Source of the DNA: Plantago ovata
Taxonomy: Eukaryota > Streptophyta > Magnoliopsida > Lamiales > Plantaginaceae
Assembly (NCBI GenBank): GCA_028274465.1
Contig: CM051458.1
Location: 56,905,253 to 56,969,252, forward strand
Length of the DNA stretch: 64,000 nt
Direction: 5' to 3'
The position numbers and the translations under genes were made by a program. This document shows, piece after piece, positions 44,683 through 56,031 of the stretch (position 1 is the stretch's first letter; every line of letters starts with the position of its first letter). The notes beneath the pieces are model-generated. The model made no database searches. It was not told the DNA's origin and saw nothing but the letters and a program-made list of their open reading frames with translations.

Positions 44683-46998
44683 ATGTCTTTAGGAGATGCT
44701 CCCTTGCTGAAGCTGGAAAATTACGAGAAATGGCGAAACAACATGATGCTACATCTTGAGGCCATTAGTGATGAGATGGTCACCGTCATTAATGATGGAC
44801 CTATCAAGATCACCAAGGTTGAAAGGAGTTTCCCTCACAAGACCACTGAAGCTGGGAAGGAAACTATGCTAGGCGAACCATCAGATACGGTTGTGCCAAA
44901 ACCAAGAGAGGAATGGACTTCTGGCGAAGCTAAGAGATTCCGTCTTGATGGCCAAGCAAGAAATATCATCATTCGATCAACTCCGGATACCATACAGTGC
45001 AAACTGTGGGGTTCTAAGACTGCAAAGGAAGCTTGGAAAATGGTTCAAGATCTTTGTGCTGGATCTGACAAGACCAAGGAAAACAAACTTGAAGTGCTTA
45101 AATTAAAGTTTCAAAACTTTAAGCAAGGTGCAAACGAGTCACTGGAAGACTTGGACTTCAGATTCACAACTCTTGTTAGTGAAATGGCAGCATTGGGTGT
45201 TGGAAACCTTTATTCAGATTTTGAGAAAGTGAAAACTATCATCAGAAGTTTGAATCAAGAATGGATCCACACTCAGAATTTCTATTATAATCAAGGAATG
45301 CCAGACATTACACCAACAGAGTTGTTCTCTCATCTTGCTACTGTCAATTATGAGACAAAGCAAAGAGAAAATGTGTTTGCTGAAAAATCGCAAAACATTG
45401 CTCTTGCTGCAAATCCATCATCTTCTGAAAAGAAGAATGATAAAGAGCCTGCTGATGAAAATGCTTTAGTTGTTAAAAACATGAAGAAATTCATCAGTAA
45501 GGAACTTGAGAGGCGAAAAGCAAAAGAGAAGCTGAAAAAGCATCTTGGTAACAACTACCATAAGTACAAGAATGATACTAGCTCGCTGAACAAGCAAGCT
45601 CAGCAAGCTACTTCATCAGAAGAACCGGCAGTTGGAAATGATCTATGTTTTTACTGCAAAAAGCCTGGACACTTCAAAGCTAATTGCCCTTTGCTGAAAG
45701 GCAAATCTGCTGAAAAGAAGAAGAAGTTCAAAAGAGCTTTTATTGCTGAAGAAAAGAAGAAGCTTCAAGCAAAAATCGATGCATTGTGTATTGATAATAG
45801 CTCCGAAGACAGTGAGGATGAAAGTTCAGACACCGACGATGAAGAAGCCACTCTAGACGTGGAGATTGGCAAAGAAGTTTGTGGAATAGCTATGGAAGCT
45901 TATCCAGATGTGTCGAACTACGAATTCTGCCTCATGGCCGGTCAGGTAAACAACTCTACCTCTGACTCAGACTCAGAAAGTGAAGACGAGATTGACCTTG
46001 ACAATATTCAAGGAGAAATCGAAAGATTTGAGAAAACTCTTAGCAAACAGCAAGAGAAACTACAACTTGCTGAAACTCTAACCAAGCAAACTACTGAAAA
46101 GTACGTCTTGCTGAAGGAAGAGACAGAAGAAAAGGATGCTGAAATAAGGCGTCTTAAGAAGTTGATTGCTGAGGCTGCAGAGAAAAATTCTCAAATGGCA
46201 TTAGGATTGGAAGAGTATCAGTCCTCAATTCTAAAGTTACTTGTTGAAATCCAAGAAATGAAAAAGATGAAAATCAATTTCAAATCCTATGTGGAAGCAA
46301 GTAATACGCTGACTGAACTAAACTCTTATTTGAGAGATCCATCTCAGAAAGAAGGTTTAGGAGCAACGTGCGAAGGTGATAACGTAGAAATCTTGAGAAA
46401 AGATAAATCACCTATCTCCTTTGTACGTGCTACTGATAGTAGTCCACCAGAAATCTATCAGTTTGGTCAAACTAAGGTTGCTGAAACATGCAATCAAGTA
46501 CCTATGACCATAAAGCCCGCTGTTGCTACTCAAAGTAACAAGACTTTAAAAGGAAAACAGGTTGCTGAGAAGCAAACTGGAAAGAAGAAGAATACCGTGA
46601 AGCATTCTGCGAAACAAGTTGCTGAAAAGCAAGTTGTTAAGACTAAAGGCAAGATTACTAAAAGTAATCAGAAGTCCTTTGCTGACAAACCTGAATCAAG
46701 TAAGGTTGCTGAAGCAAAAGCTCAGCATTCTCCGAAAAGTGGACTAGGTTTCAAAACCAAGCAAAGTCAACTTTTTCATGAGTATAAGAAAAGTCAGCAA
46801 AGATACTTCAAAGAGATGAAGAAAATCAAGCCTAAGAGTTCTGAAAAGACTCCCAATGCTAGGACTAGAAGGAACCTTGCTAGAAAAGAACTTACTGAAA
46901 AGTATGTTCAGCAAAAAGGTCAACAGAGCAAGACACCACATCAAAAAAGTGGATTTGACCAGCACGAGTCAAAAGTCTTTCAGCTCAAAACCTCCTAG
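44683..46998 (+). CDS. SIRE gag, 771 residues, open frame
   Basis: Gag builds the cytoplasmic particle and packages the RNA. The frame is open over its whole length and starts about 100 bases after the PBS with MSLGDAPLLKLENYEKWRNN, the usual start of SIRE gag. The capsid-like UBN2 region is residues 70-220 (AKEAWKMVQDLCAGSDKTK). The zinc knuckle CFYCKKPGHFKANC (CX2CX4HX4C) lies at residues 322-335. A Glu/Asp-rich stretch and a predicted coiled coil (about 440-540) follow, then a basic, repetitive C-terminus rich in VAEKQ words. The pol frame follows after a short frame disturbance. This is the best preserved gene in the window, but it is not a host gene. Confidence 0.88.
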   Translation: MSLGDAPLLKLENYEKWRNNMMLHLEAISDEMVTVINDGPIKITKVERSFPHKTTEAGKETMLGEPSDTVVPKPREEWTSGEAKRFRLDGQARNIIIRSTPDTIQCKLWGSKTAKEAWKMVQDLCAGSDKTKENKLEVLKLKFQNFKQGANESLEDLDFRFTTLVSEMAALGVGNLYSDFEKVKTIIRSLNQEWIHTQNFYYNQGMPDITPTELFSHLATVNYETKQRENVFAEKSQNIALAANPSSSEKKNDKEPADENALVVKNMKKFISKELERRKAKEKLKKHLGNNYHKYKNDTSSLNKQAQQATSSEEPAVGNDLCFYCKKPGHFKANCPLLKGKSAEKKKKFKRAFIAEEKKKLQAKIDALCIDNSSEDSEDESSDTDDEEATLDVEIGKEVCGIAMEAYPDVSNYEFCLMAGQVNNSTSDSDSESEDEIDLDNIQGEIERFEKTLSKQQEKLQLAETLTKQTTEKYVLLKEETEEKDAEIRRLKKLIAEAAEKNSQMALGLEEYQSSILKLLVEIQEMKKMKINFKSYVEASNTLTELNSYLRDPSQKEGLGATCEGDNVEILRKDKSPISFVRATDSSPPEIYQFGQTKVAETCNQVPMTIKPAVATQSNKTLKGKQVAEKQTGKKKNTVKHSAKQVAEKQVVKTKGKITKSNQKSFADKPESSKVAEAKAQHSPKSGLGFKTKQSQLFHEYKKSQQRYFKEMKKIKPKSSEKTPNARTRRNLARKELTEKYVQQKGQQSKTPHQKSGFDQHESKVFQLKTS

Positions 46999-47109
46999 TT
47001 CCTCAGCAAGTAGAAAACAAGTCAAAGTTAAAAAACTTCAGACTTGGGTTTCCACTGGACGCATTCTTGAACATGTTAATGGACATCCATCTTTGGATAA
47101 TTAACTTGT

Positions 47110-48635
47110 TTGCTCTTGATTGTGCAGACTTCAGCCACGGAGACAAACGATGCAATCTGGCACTTTGATAGTGGTTGTGGAAAGCACATGACGGGCAACA
47201 AGAATAACCTTATAAACTATAGACGGTGGTCTAAAGGTCCAACAATAAGGTTTGCTGGTGGAGGCTCCGGATCTACAAACGGCTATGGTGATGAAGTTAG
47301 GATGCATAACCATTACTGGAGTTCTTTATGTCAAAAATCTTAAGTTTAACCTTTTCAGCATGAGTCAATTTGCTGACAAAGGATACTTCATCGAAATTAA
47401 AAGTGATGAATGTAAACTTGTAGATTTTGAGACTAAAAAGGTAATAATGATTGCAAGAAGATCAGGAGGCTTGTACACCGTTGATTGGTCTTCAGCAAAC
47501 GTTGAAAAATGCCTTGTCTCAGATCATGATTGCCTTGCTGAAAAAGCATGGTTATGGCATAAACGAACAAGTCATCTAAACTTCAAGACGCTGAATAAGC
47601 TGTCTAAAAATGCACTTGTAGTTGGATTACCTAGGGTTACTTTTAAGAAGGATGGTGTTTGCAATGCATGTCAGCAAGGAAAGCAAACCAAATCTTCTTT
47701 CAAGAACAAGGCAGTACCGTCAACTACAAAACCTTTACAACTCTTGCACATGGACTTGTTTGAATCTTCTTCAACAAGCTATGCTGGTAAGAAGTATGGT
47801 CTAGTCGTGGTAGATGACTATTCAAGATTCACTTGGGTAGTATTCATCAAGCACAAATCTGAAACCAAGACTGAAATACCTAACTTGCTGAATAAGCTTG
47901 AAGTCATGAAAAATGACAAGGTAAAAGTCATAAGGACAGACCATGGTACTGAGTTTGTAAACCAGTACATAACTGAATATTGTACCTCAAAAGGTATTCA
48001 ACATCAGTTATCCTCAGTAAGAACACCACAGCAAAATGGTGTTGCTGAACGGAAGAATCGTACCCTGAAAGAAGCCGCAAGAACAATGCTTGCTGACACT
48101 GAAATAAGTGAGGCTTATTGGGTTGAAGCGATTAATACCGCCTGCTATACTCAAAACAGATGTTTGATTACTAAGGAATACAACTAAACTCCTTATGAAT
48201 TGTTTGTTGGAAGACCTCCTAACATCACTCATCGAAGAGTATTTGGTTGCAAGTGTTTCGTTCTTAACAATGGTAGAGAATACCTAAGAACATTTCAACC
48301 AAAGGCAGACGAAGCGATATGGCTTCTCCTTGCATAGTTAAGCTTATAGAGTTTACAACAAAAAGGCACAAAAGATTGAAGAATCAGTGCATGTTGTATT
48401 CTACGAAAAGTCACAAGGTGTGCCTGCTGAAGAAGAAATATTAGAATGTATGAAAAAGCTAATCATACATGAGCAAAGAACTGAATCTGATGCTAGGCAA
48501 ATCAAGTCAATTGAACTAAATGATGATTCTGACAATGACTCTCCTCCCCCGAGTCATGACAACATAAATATAGTTCACGACAAAGAATTTCCAGCAAAAG
48601 ACGCGGTTGCTCCGGAAGTTGCTGAAATTACGTAA
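47110..48635 (+). pseudogene. SIRE protease and integrase, broken
   Basis: The protease active site WHFDSGCGKHMTG appears at about 47160, in the gag frame. A shift near 47330 moves the sequence into the integrase frame (47252-48187): pre-integrase LWHKRTSHLNFKTLNKLS with CNACQQGKQ as the zinc-binding part, then LLHMDLFESS, VVVDDYSRFTWVVF, RTDHGTEF and NGVAERKNRTLKE, which carry the DDE catalytic residues. A TAA at 48185-48187 interrupts the following TPYELFVGRPPN block. The linker to RT continues in another frame (48387-48635), with a further TAA. The cassette is complete in order but dead. Confidence 0.88.
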
Positions 48636-48641
48636 TCTCCA

Positions 48642-49102
48642 GTGCCTGCTGATGAAATACCTCAATCTAGCAATGCTGAACAAGCAATTGCTGACGAACA
48701 AATCTCAGCAGAGACACAAATTCCGAGTAGTACTGAACAAGTACATACTGAAGAGTCACATGCTGATGAGCAAACATATCCTGATCCAACAAACAGAAAA
48801 CCTGTTAATAAATGGATTAAAGATCATCCCTCTACGGATATGATTGGCGATATTAATAAACGCCAAGTGACAAGATCCAAAGCTACTCACGGACTTGCTG
48901 AAGAAACAACTGTCGTAGAAGTAGAATCATTGTTCTCTTGCTTTGTGTCAGAAATTGAACCTAAAACCATAGAAGAAGCTTTGAAGCATTCTGAATGGAT
49001 AAAGGCAATGCAAGAAGAATTGGATCAATTTGAAAGGAACAAAGTCTGGAAACTTGTGCCACTTGCTGAAGACAAGAAAGCTATTGGTACAAAGTGGGTG
49101 TT
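48642..49102 (+). pseudogene. SIRE reverse transcriptase, N-terminal stub
   Basis: The frame continues from the linker into the start of the RT: EPKTIEEALKHSEWIKAMQE, ERNKVWKLVPLAEDKKAIGTKWVF. It is cut within the first RT motif by the LTR of an Athila-like element at 49103. The polymerase palm with YVDD is not found downstream, either deleted or in the assembly gap. Confidence 0.88.
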
Positions 49103-50367
49103 TGATGAATGTGTATTTTACACTTTCATTCGAGTCTTTTTCACCTATTTTAGCTATCCTCTATGTTAATTTAGCTATATTTAGTACATTTTATTAGAAT
49201 AGTGTCACGCTTCCCTTTAGATTTTATTTTACAGGTTTTGGTTGAATTCGAGGATTTCCGGGCAATTATATTGAAGTTGACAAGGAATTGGTGTTCCAGA
49301 AGCCTATTTGGAGTATCTGAAGGTTTCCGGATAGGATTTGGAGTCTAGGGGTTGAATCTGGAGGTTAGAATGCCACTAGAAGTCAGAAACCGAGTTCGAA
49401 AGGTAAGAAATCCAAAACCGCGTCGAAAACGCGGAATTCCGCGAAAAAACCGGGGGGCGAACCGCCGGAGCTCTGGGGCGAACCGCCCCGTAGTTTTGGG
49501 GCCTATATATAGTTGCTCAGTTTTTCTCCGAAAATCATATCTTTCCAGACCTACTTCTCACCTCTCTCTATAGTTTTAGGTAGGAACTTCTCGGGGCCTG
49601 TCCTGGGAGTTCTGTATCTTAGGGGATACTTTTTCATAGCGGATTGGAGCTCGTAGGATCGCAATTTTCGGAGATTTACAACCTTCGGTAACTTGTATCT
49701 TACAGTTTAATCTATTATTTTATTTATCTTCAATATGTTTTCTTCTATGATTTATGTTGATTGCATGCCTATTATGAGCTAGCTAAACTTATCGTGGTGG
49801 TAGTATGTGAATTTCTTAGCGAAGGGAAGATAATCATGCTAATGGCTATATCGCGCATTATACTCCGTGTCATTGCTTTATTTCGTGATCAGTTGCAACC
49901 AAACATCTCGTTGTTATATTATATTATGCACAATTGGACACTTGTCGACCATCAGACCAATTATCTTCGTAGTATTGAATAATTACGGAACACATTAGGA
50001 CAATCGTGATTGACTTGTCAGACCAATTATCTTCGTAGTAGGCTTAATATTTGCAACAGGACACTAGATTGATTCAAAGATCTCTATGCAAGACCGAGGA
50101 ATTTATGCATGATTATCGACCCGTTATGTTAAGAAGGACCCATACTCTCACCAATCTTCTATTCTGCTAGAAACGCATTATTGCTATCTGTCTGCTGTTT
50201 TATATTCTCTTGTTAAATAGATAAAGCTAGTTATAGTCCTGAGAGAACGACACTCGAGTCATTCTACTGCTACACTACGGTTTTCGTTGTAGTTGTGGAT
50301 TGCCTTTGGCTTAATTACAAATTTATTTGATCCGTTCGCGTTGGAACATGACACCAGCGCGTTCATA
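49103..50367 (+). repeat. 5' LTR of second Athila-like element
   Basis: It starts TGATGAATGTGTATTTTAC after the SIRE RT stub and ends at about GTTCATA, just before an Athila-type PBS. A palindrome array (GGGCGAACCGCC and GGGGCGAACCGCCCC, 49451-49490) lies directly upstream of the TATA box CTATATATAG (49503-49512). It is clearly related to the LTRs at 3526 and 12337, in the opposite orientation, but well diverged from them. Confidence 0.87.
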
Positions 50368-50371
50368 AAAT

Positions 50372-50389
50372 TAGCGCCGTTGCCGGGGA
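50372..50389 (+). promoter_or_regulatory. Primer-binding site, Athila type
   Basis: TAGCGCCGTTGCCGGGGA differs by one base from the 18-base PBS of the left Athila-like element (TGGCGCCG…). Confidence 0.88.
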
Positions 50390-50495
50390 CTATACTCCTT
50401 TTTTCTGTTAATTTGTTTATATTTTCATCTCTCGATTCCTAATTCTTTAGTTTTAGTTTTCCTATTTAATCTCTCTCTGATACTCCTTTCCCAGC

Positions 50496-52372
50496 TTGTC
50501 ACAGATATTCAGGTTTGTGATGGCTCGCCCACTTTTGAAATCATGGGTTACCCAACAAAGCCACATGATGCAGGTCCGTCGCTATTGTTCTTCTGCTGCA
50601 ACTCGAGGTTTGGAAATCAAAAGTTGCATGTACCGCAACTCCCGAGGTTTAATGGGTTGGCTAGGGAAGATGTTATGGGATACCGAATGATATTGACGTT
50701 TTATCAACAATCTTCCCAAGGCCGGAGCACAGGGGATAACGGACGATGAGCTAAGGATGAATGGGTTTGCTATGGGCTTGGTGATTAAAGCCAAGGCATT
50801 GTTATGGCGCCTCGCCTGGATATGAGCCTCTATGGGCATCAGACCTGTGTATTCTGCTTTTATGGAGAAATACTTTCCTCACACATGACACGTCGCCTTA
50901 AGGCGCAAATCACAGGATTCACAACACAGGACTCATACCGATTGATCATCTCACCGCTTTCGAGAGGTTCAAGGACCTCATGCACAAGTGTCCACACATG
51001 GTTTTTGGCTTCCTGATCTTTTTACAGCACTTCTACAATGGACTCACATATGAGAGTCAACCGGTTGTGGATTTCCAATGCCGTGGTACTATTGGAAGAG
51101 ACCGCCGGCGAGGAGGATGTATGGGCGTGTTCAAAAGGCTTGCTAAAGGATCTCAATCCAGGATCCAAGAGCAATGGTTAGAAGGCGTGGACCTAGGCCC
51201 CCCACCAAACCGGGGAGATCCATAATGCATGAAGTTGAATGGTGTGAGTGGCGATAGGTTCGAAGTTTCACCAATCAGATGAGGAAGCTCTAAGTGGCCT
51301 CTAATCGGAATTCTCTCTCCAACGAGGTATTTAGGGTGTGCAAGAATTATGGGCATGGGGCTCATATGTGTAGATCAGATCTAGCACGAGAAGATGTTCA
51401 CTTGGGAAACCTATATCTACTCCTAAGGCGAAATCATCTACATCCAAGTCAGCACTCTCTTGGATAATTTACAGAAATTGGTGGATTTCACCAGTGTTTT
51501 TTGAAGAGATACGAGGGCGGATTCGGCAAAGATCATATGCTCGTCTGGATCAATTGGAAGCTAGAGCTATAGAGAGCAAGGGAAGTTACATAGCAGCACT
51601 GAGGGGTCCGTCGATCAACTTGGTGGGAGATCAACCAGTGGAAATCCCCATTAAGCAAGTTGCTAAGTGTGAGTGTACAAGGATGAAGAGCCTCCACTAG
51701 CCAAGAGAAGAGAGAAGAAGAGAGGTAGGATGTACTGAGAGGTGGAAAGAAGCAAGAGATCCCGAGCCACTCCCTCAAAGTTTCGATGCAAGGTCGGAAT
51801 TGGCGAACTTGAAGATGTCCGTGCCACACTAGACACGGGATCTTCTCAACGTGCTCCCTTTGAATGTTGTTTGAGAAGAGTAACCTGGAGAAACTTCTGA
51901 CCATAGGGCTATTGTGCAACTGGCGGATGGATCCTTTGTGAGACCCGAATGGCGTTGTGAAAAAATGTGTTGGTCAAGATTGGTGAAGCATGTATACACC
52001 ATTTTGTAGTTATGCCGGCGTTGCCTGGGACGGGGGATTGGGATGTATTCATCTCTTTTCGGACGAACGTTCTTGACTAAGCTACGCTCCGTGATGGACA
52101 TCCCAAAGAACTTGCACTATTGAAGTGGAGGCAAGCAACATGTGTTTGCAAGCCATATCTGATCACCTGATCCGCCTGATAATTCTTTCACTACTCACTA
52201 CTGTGGTTCTGCAGCCTATATTCTTTCTTATTCACAGGTTCGTGGATGGAGAGGAGATCGATGAGGGGAAGTCTAGTACCCGCAGAAAGAAGAGATAGGC
52301 GCGACAGGAGTCGAGTCAAAGACTTTAAACAATGGCGCTATCCGGGAGGCAACCCGGAGATTTTATCGCGCT
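50496..52372 (+). pseudogene. Decayed Athila-like gag and protease
   Basis: Short islands match the left Athila-like element over many frameshifts: PRFNGLAREDVMGY, ITDDELRMNGFAMGL, SAFMEKYFP, KRLAKGSQS and, later, the protease region around VGIGELEDVRATLDTGS. The non-coding word CGCTATCCGGGAGGCAACCC closes it at about 52338-52357. The decay is far heavier than in the left element, with no frame open over more than about 80 codons. The 3' part and right LTR are not visible before the gap. Confidence 0.72.
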
Positions 52373-52574
52373 TTCTTTAACCGCTTTAGATTTTATCTCA
52401 CGAGTTTGATGAGTATTATAGGTCACTTTTACAAGCTTAGCTCTCACCTTGGATCCACTTTCGACGTTTGGGACGAGCGAGACGTTCAGGTTTGGGAGGA
52501 GGCTATCGCTGGTTATCTCTATCTATCTTGCTTATGATTAAACTCGTGATTTTTTTTGCATTTGCACGTTTCAC

Positions 52575-52674
52575 NNNNNNNNNNNNNNNNNNNNNNNNNN
52601 NNNNNNNNNNNNNNNNNNNNNNNNNNNNNNNNNNNNNNNNNNNNNNNNNNNNNNNNNNNNNNNNNNNNNNNNNN
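52575..52674. other. Assembly gap, 100 N
   Basis: This is a standard 100-N filler. Athila-like sequence is on its left and SIRE envelope-position sequence on its right. The missing 3' LTR of the Athila-like element and the SIRE RT-RNase H may lie here, so the true size is probably several kilobases. Confidence 0.98.
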
Positions 52675-55198
52675 AGCTCCTCAAGGAATGGAAATTGTAC
52701 ACATGAGCTGCTGAATCTCAGCAGGTAATTCATGTTTCAGCTTTGAACTCTAAAGCAATTATCCAAACCAATCCTGATCTAAAATCGTTCTTTTCAGGCT
52801 CAAAAGGGACCATGAAGTGTGGTGCTATAACTGAAGATCAACAAGTAAGTTCTGAGGTAACTCTACTTGAATTCAAGCGAACAACTTTGTCAAGAGTTGC
52901 TAAGTCCGTCAGCACTGCAAAGATACATCGGAATGGATTTCTCGATCTCATCTTCATCATTTAATGAGAAAAATATATTTCTCTGCTAAGGCTCGAGACA
53001 TTCGTTCACTCCATCCTCCCTGAAGAAATGGCATATTCTCAGCCAAATGAGCTCGAATCGATTGCTCAAATCAGAGAGAATATGAAGATACAAATTCAAG
53101 AGTGCCTCTCCAGCTGAACAAGCTGTGATTGCTCAAGGGTTTCTTTGTACCCGTGGTGGCTGATGATCCCCACAAAATCAATGAGGAAGAGGAAGTAACG
53201 AGTGTTGCTTTGTACAAGCATCTCGAGCTAGTAATTCTGACCGATGATGATGAAGAGGAAGAGATGAGACATTCCAACAGATCCCAGTGATGATGAAGGG
53301 AAATATTCCAAGGACAAGAAAGACGATGATGATGACAATCAAGGTCCAAGTCCTGATGCTGGAGGCTTAAAGTTGACAGTTATTGAGAACACTCAACAAG
53401 GACAATCGCAAGCTGAACAACCACAACCTCAGCATGAATCTCAACCTGCTCCTGCTGCTGAAATCAAGCACCTGTACAAGGTGCTGATACTGAAGAAGAG
53501 TATGCCAGAAAAAGGGCTGCCTTGAAAAATGGCAAGAGCCCAATTTCTGATGCCAAGGTCACTGATGCAAACCTTGATGATGATGATGAATTGGATGAAG
53601 ATTACCAACGCTCTCTACAGAACAGTCTATTAATCCATGCAAGGCATACACATGATCTAGAAATTGGTCAATCTTCAGGAGTAAGACCAAAGGAAGTCCC
53701 CTCCCTTCCATATACTACTGGCGAAACTCCAGTAATTCAGTCTCAAACTCAATTAAAACTAACTACTGGCGAAACTCCAGTAATTCAGTCTCAAACTCAA
53801 TTAAAACTAACTACTGGCGAAACTCCAGTAATTCAGTCTCAAACTCAATTAAAACTAACTACTGGCGAAACTCCAGTAATTGAGTCTCAAACTCAATTAA
53901 AACTAACTACTGGCGAAACTCCAGTAATTGAGTCTCAATGTTGCCTTCAACAACTACTCAATTAAAACTAACTACTGGTGAAACTCCAGTTGTTGAGTCT
54001 GAAGTGTTGCCATCAGCAACCACTCAACCAAAAGGAAGTGAAGCTGCTGACTTAGGTTCCAAGGTTGCTGACCTTGATGAATCTGAGGATGAAGATGACT
54101 TATCAGCAAATGAGGATGAACAATCCAAAAGAGACCCAAAATTGGTTCAAATTCCTCCTCCTGATTACATAAATGATCTAGACGATGGTCTAAGAGGAGA
54201 ATTGCTGATGAAGGATGATCAGTTTGCTTCTGAACTGAAAGTTCATTCCTTGACTCCAAACCTAGTGTTGTTCCAAGAGTTGAGGAGTTTACTCCTAGAA
54301 TTTTGGCACTGAAGAAAGTCCATGAACCCTGCAAAGAAGAAGATGAGGCATTGCTTGCTGAGAGCCCGCTTGATTTTGGAAAAATATTGGCTACAGTGCT
54401 GAGACGCACTACTACTCTTACAATAGCTCAGAAAGACATCAGTCTTTATCACAAAAGTTATGAAGAAGATGTAAGTCAAGCACTCATGCTCGCAAAGACC
54501 GCTCTAGTGAAGGCTCAGACTTTCATGGATGATAAGGCCGCAACAGAGAAAAGACATGAAGAGAACATGGTGAGTATTCAAAAAGAGTTGTAAAAATGAC
54601 CTCTGATCAGCAACAAATCATCATGAAGTATAACAGCTTAAGCACTCTTGCTGAAAATTGTATTGAGTTCTATTCTCTGCACATTACTCCGATGTTGCAA
54701 TCCATGTCTAAGGGGGAAAAGAAAAATACCTGAAAGAGAAACCAAACCCCTCCTATTGTTGATGAGCCACTGCCTTTAGAACCTCTTGCTGAAAGAGAGC
54801 AAAGTTCAAAACGGCAAGCAGAATCTGAGTTAAATTCAGCAAGTACCAAAAAGAGAAAAACTGCTGCTGATACTCAAGATTTTTGCCATACTGAAAGTCA
54901 TCAAAATCTGAATGAAGATGATGAAGATGATGACAATCAGACAATAGCTCAAGACATAAGAGCTAGACCCTTAACAGCCTTAACTCCGTCTGGCCATTCA
55001 AAGCATTTCTCGTCTGACTCTTCAGCAAGAGATCAAGACAATGCCAAATCAAGAAGAAGAAGGCAAAGACAGGAAGAAAAGAGGCTGGCCAGCATTGCTA
55101 TTGGCTCCGGCATCGAATATACAAAGACCAGCAATGATGAAACCACTCAGAATGTGATCTGAAACATTCATGGTTGTTGGATCTTAAAGCTGGAAGAC
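52675..55198 (+). pseudogene. SIRE envelope-position ORF, N-terminal part
   Basis: SIRE elements often carry an extra ORF after pol. Here several broken frames join: an opening with FSGSKGTMKCGAITEDQQ, then acidic stretches (53522-53965; DDDDELDEDYQRSLQN), an array of 16-residue repeats (TTGETPVIQSQTQLKL), another acidic stretch (DLDESEDEDDLSANEDEQSK), and a helical segment (54303-54593; AQKDISLYHKSYEEDVSQAL). No clear signal peptide or membrane segment is visible, so calling it an envelope would be an overstatement. Its function is unknown. Confidence 0.65.
53714..54030 (+). repeat. 48-bp tandem repeats, in frame
   Basis: Five units start at 53714, 53762, 53810, 53858 and 53906, each 48 bp and nearly identical, encoding the 16-residue repeat TTGETPVIQSQTQLKL. 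The fourth and fifth change CAG to GAG (IQSQ to IESQ). A sixth, degenerate unit follows with GVVESEVLPS-like changes. The length keeps the frame open, so expansion was neutral or tolerated. Confidence 0.93.
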
Positions 55199-55768
55199 TT
55201 GCTGGTGAATGAGTTCTTTCCTACAGCCATATTGAACCAAATGTTCACATGGATTGAACTCAAGGTACAAAGAAAACAAAGGGAAGAATCCCTCCCAAGA
55301 AATGTTGCTGGGAAATGGTTGAATCTTGAGGTCTCTGTAAGAAGAACTGCCATTGGTAAGACTTATAGACAAGAACCAAATCTGATAAAACCACCTGGCA
55401 TTGCTTATTACTCTGACCCAGTAACCAAGAAAACAAAGAAGAGACTTGGACTAATTCCTTATGAGTATTTCTATCTCACTGCTAAGGATCAAGAAGAAGA
55501 TCTTCTCTGGCTAAGAAAGATTCATCCTAAAAGCATTTCAGATACACAACTTCTCCATGCCAGCAATTGGGGCATGCATTTATGGGTAACTCACTACATG
55601 GAAATGAATGCTGAAAAGCATCATCATACTACTTGCAAACACGCAAGAATTCTTCAACTACAAGTCCGTAGGCTTCTGGAAAACTACGAAAAGGACTGTG
55701 TTGAATTTACTGCACTTGCTGAGAAGAGTGTAAGAGAGATTTTGAGAAAATCTTCTGGAAGAGCTTAA
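55199..55768 (+). CDS. SIRE envelope-position ORF, C-terminal part
   Basis: This 189-codon open frame ends 263 bases before the 3' LTR. Its sequence has a folded look: MLVNEFFPTAILNQMFTWIE, then VSVRRTAIGKTYRQEP, PGIAYYSDPVTKKTKKR, LGLIPYEYFYLTAKDQEEDL, WLRKIHPKSISDTQLLHASN, WVTHYMEMNAEKHHHTT, and a helical end (LLENYEKDCVEFTALAEKSV). I do not recognise a known domain. Such proteins at this position of SIRE elements are often called envelope-like. The ATG may be internal, since upstream sequence is also SIRE-like. Confidence 0.6.
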   Translation: MLVNEFFPTAILNQMFTWIELKVQRKQREESLPRNVAGKWLNLEVSVRRTAIGKTYRQEPNLIKPPGIAYYSDPVTKKTKKRLGLIPYEYFYLTAKDQEEDLLWLRKIHPKSISDTQLLHASNWGMHLWVTHYMEMNAEKHHHTTCKHARILQLQVRRLLENYEKDCVEFTALAEKSVREILRKSSGRA

Positions 55769-56031
55769 TTCTCTGTAATAGTTTTTGTTAAAGTTTGTTT
55801 GCTGATTCTGTTTAAGTTATCTCTGCTACTTCTTGTAAACTTCTGAAAGATAACTATCAGCAATGAAGCTTTTGACTCTTATTGATTTTTGATTATGCAA
55901 TCTACTTATGCTTACTGTTTAATTATTCAAGTATGCTTGCATTAATCAACTGATTTATTCAATATCAGAAACCTCTAAAAGGGTAAAAATTAATTTAGCC
56001 ATGGATTGCTAACATCAAAAAGGGGGAAATT

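Noticed and set aside
52675-55768. A host gene between the SIRE pol and LTR
   Set aside because: Its position before the polypurine tract and 3' LTR and its TTGCTGA words tie it to the SIRE element.
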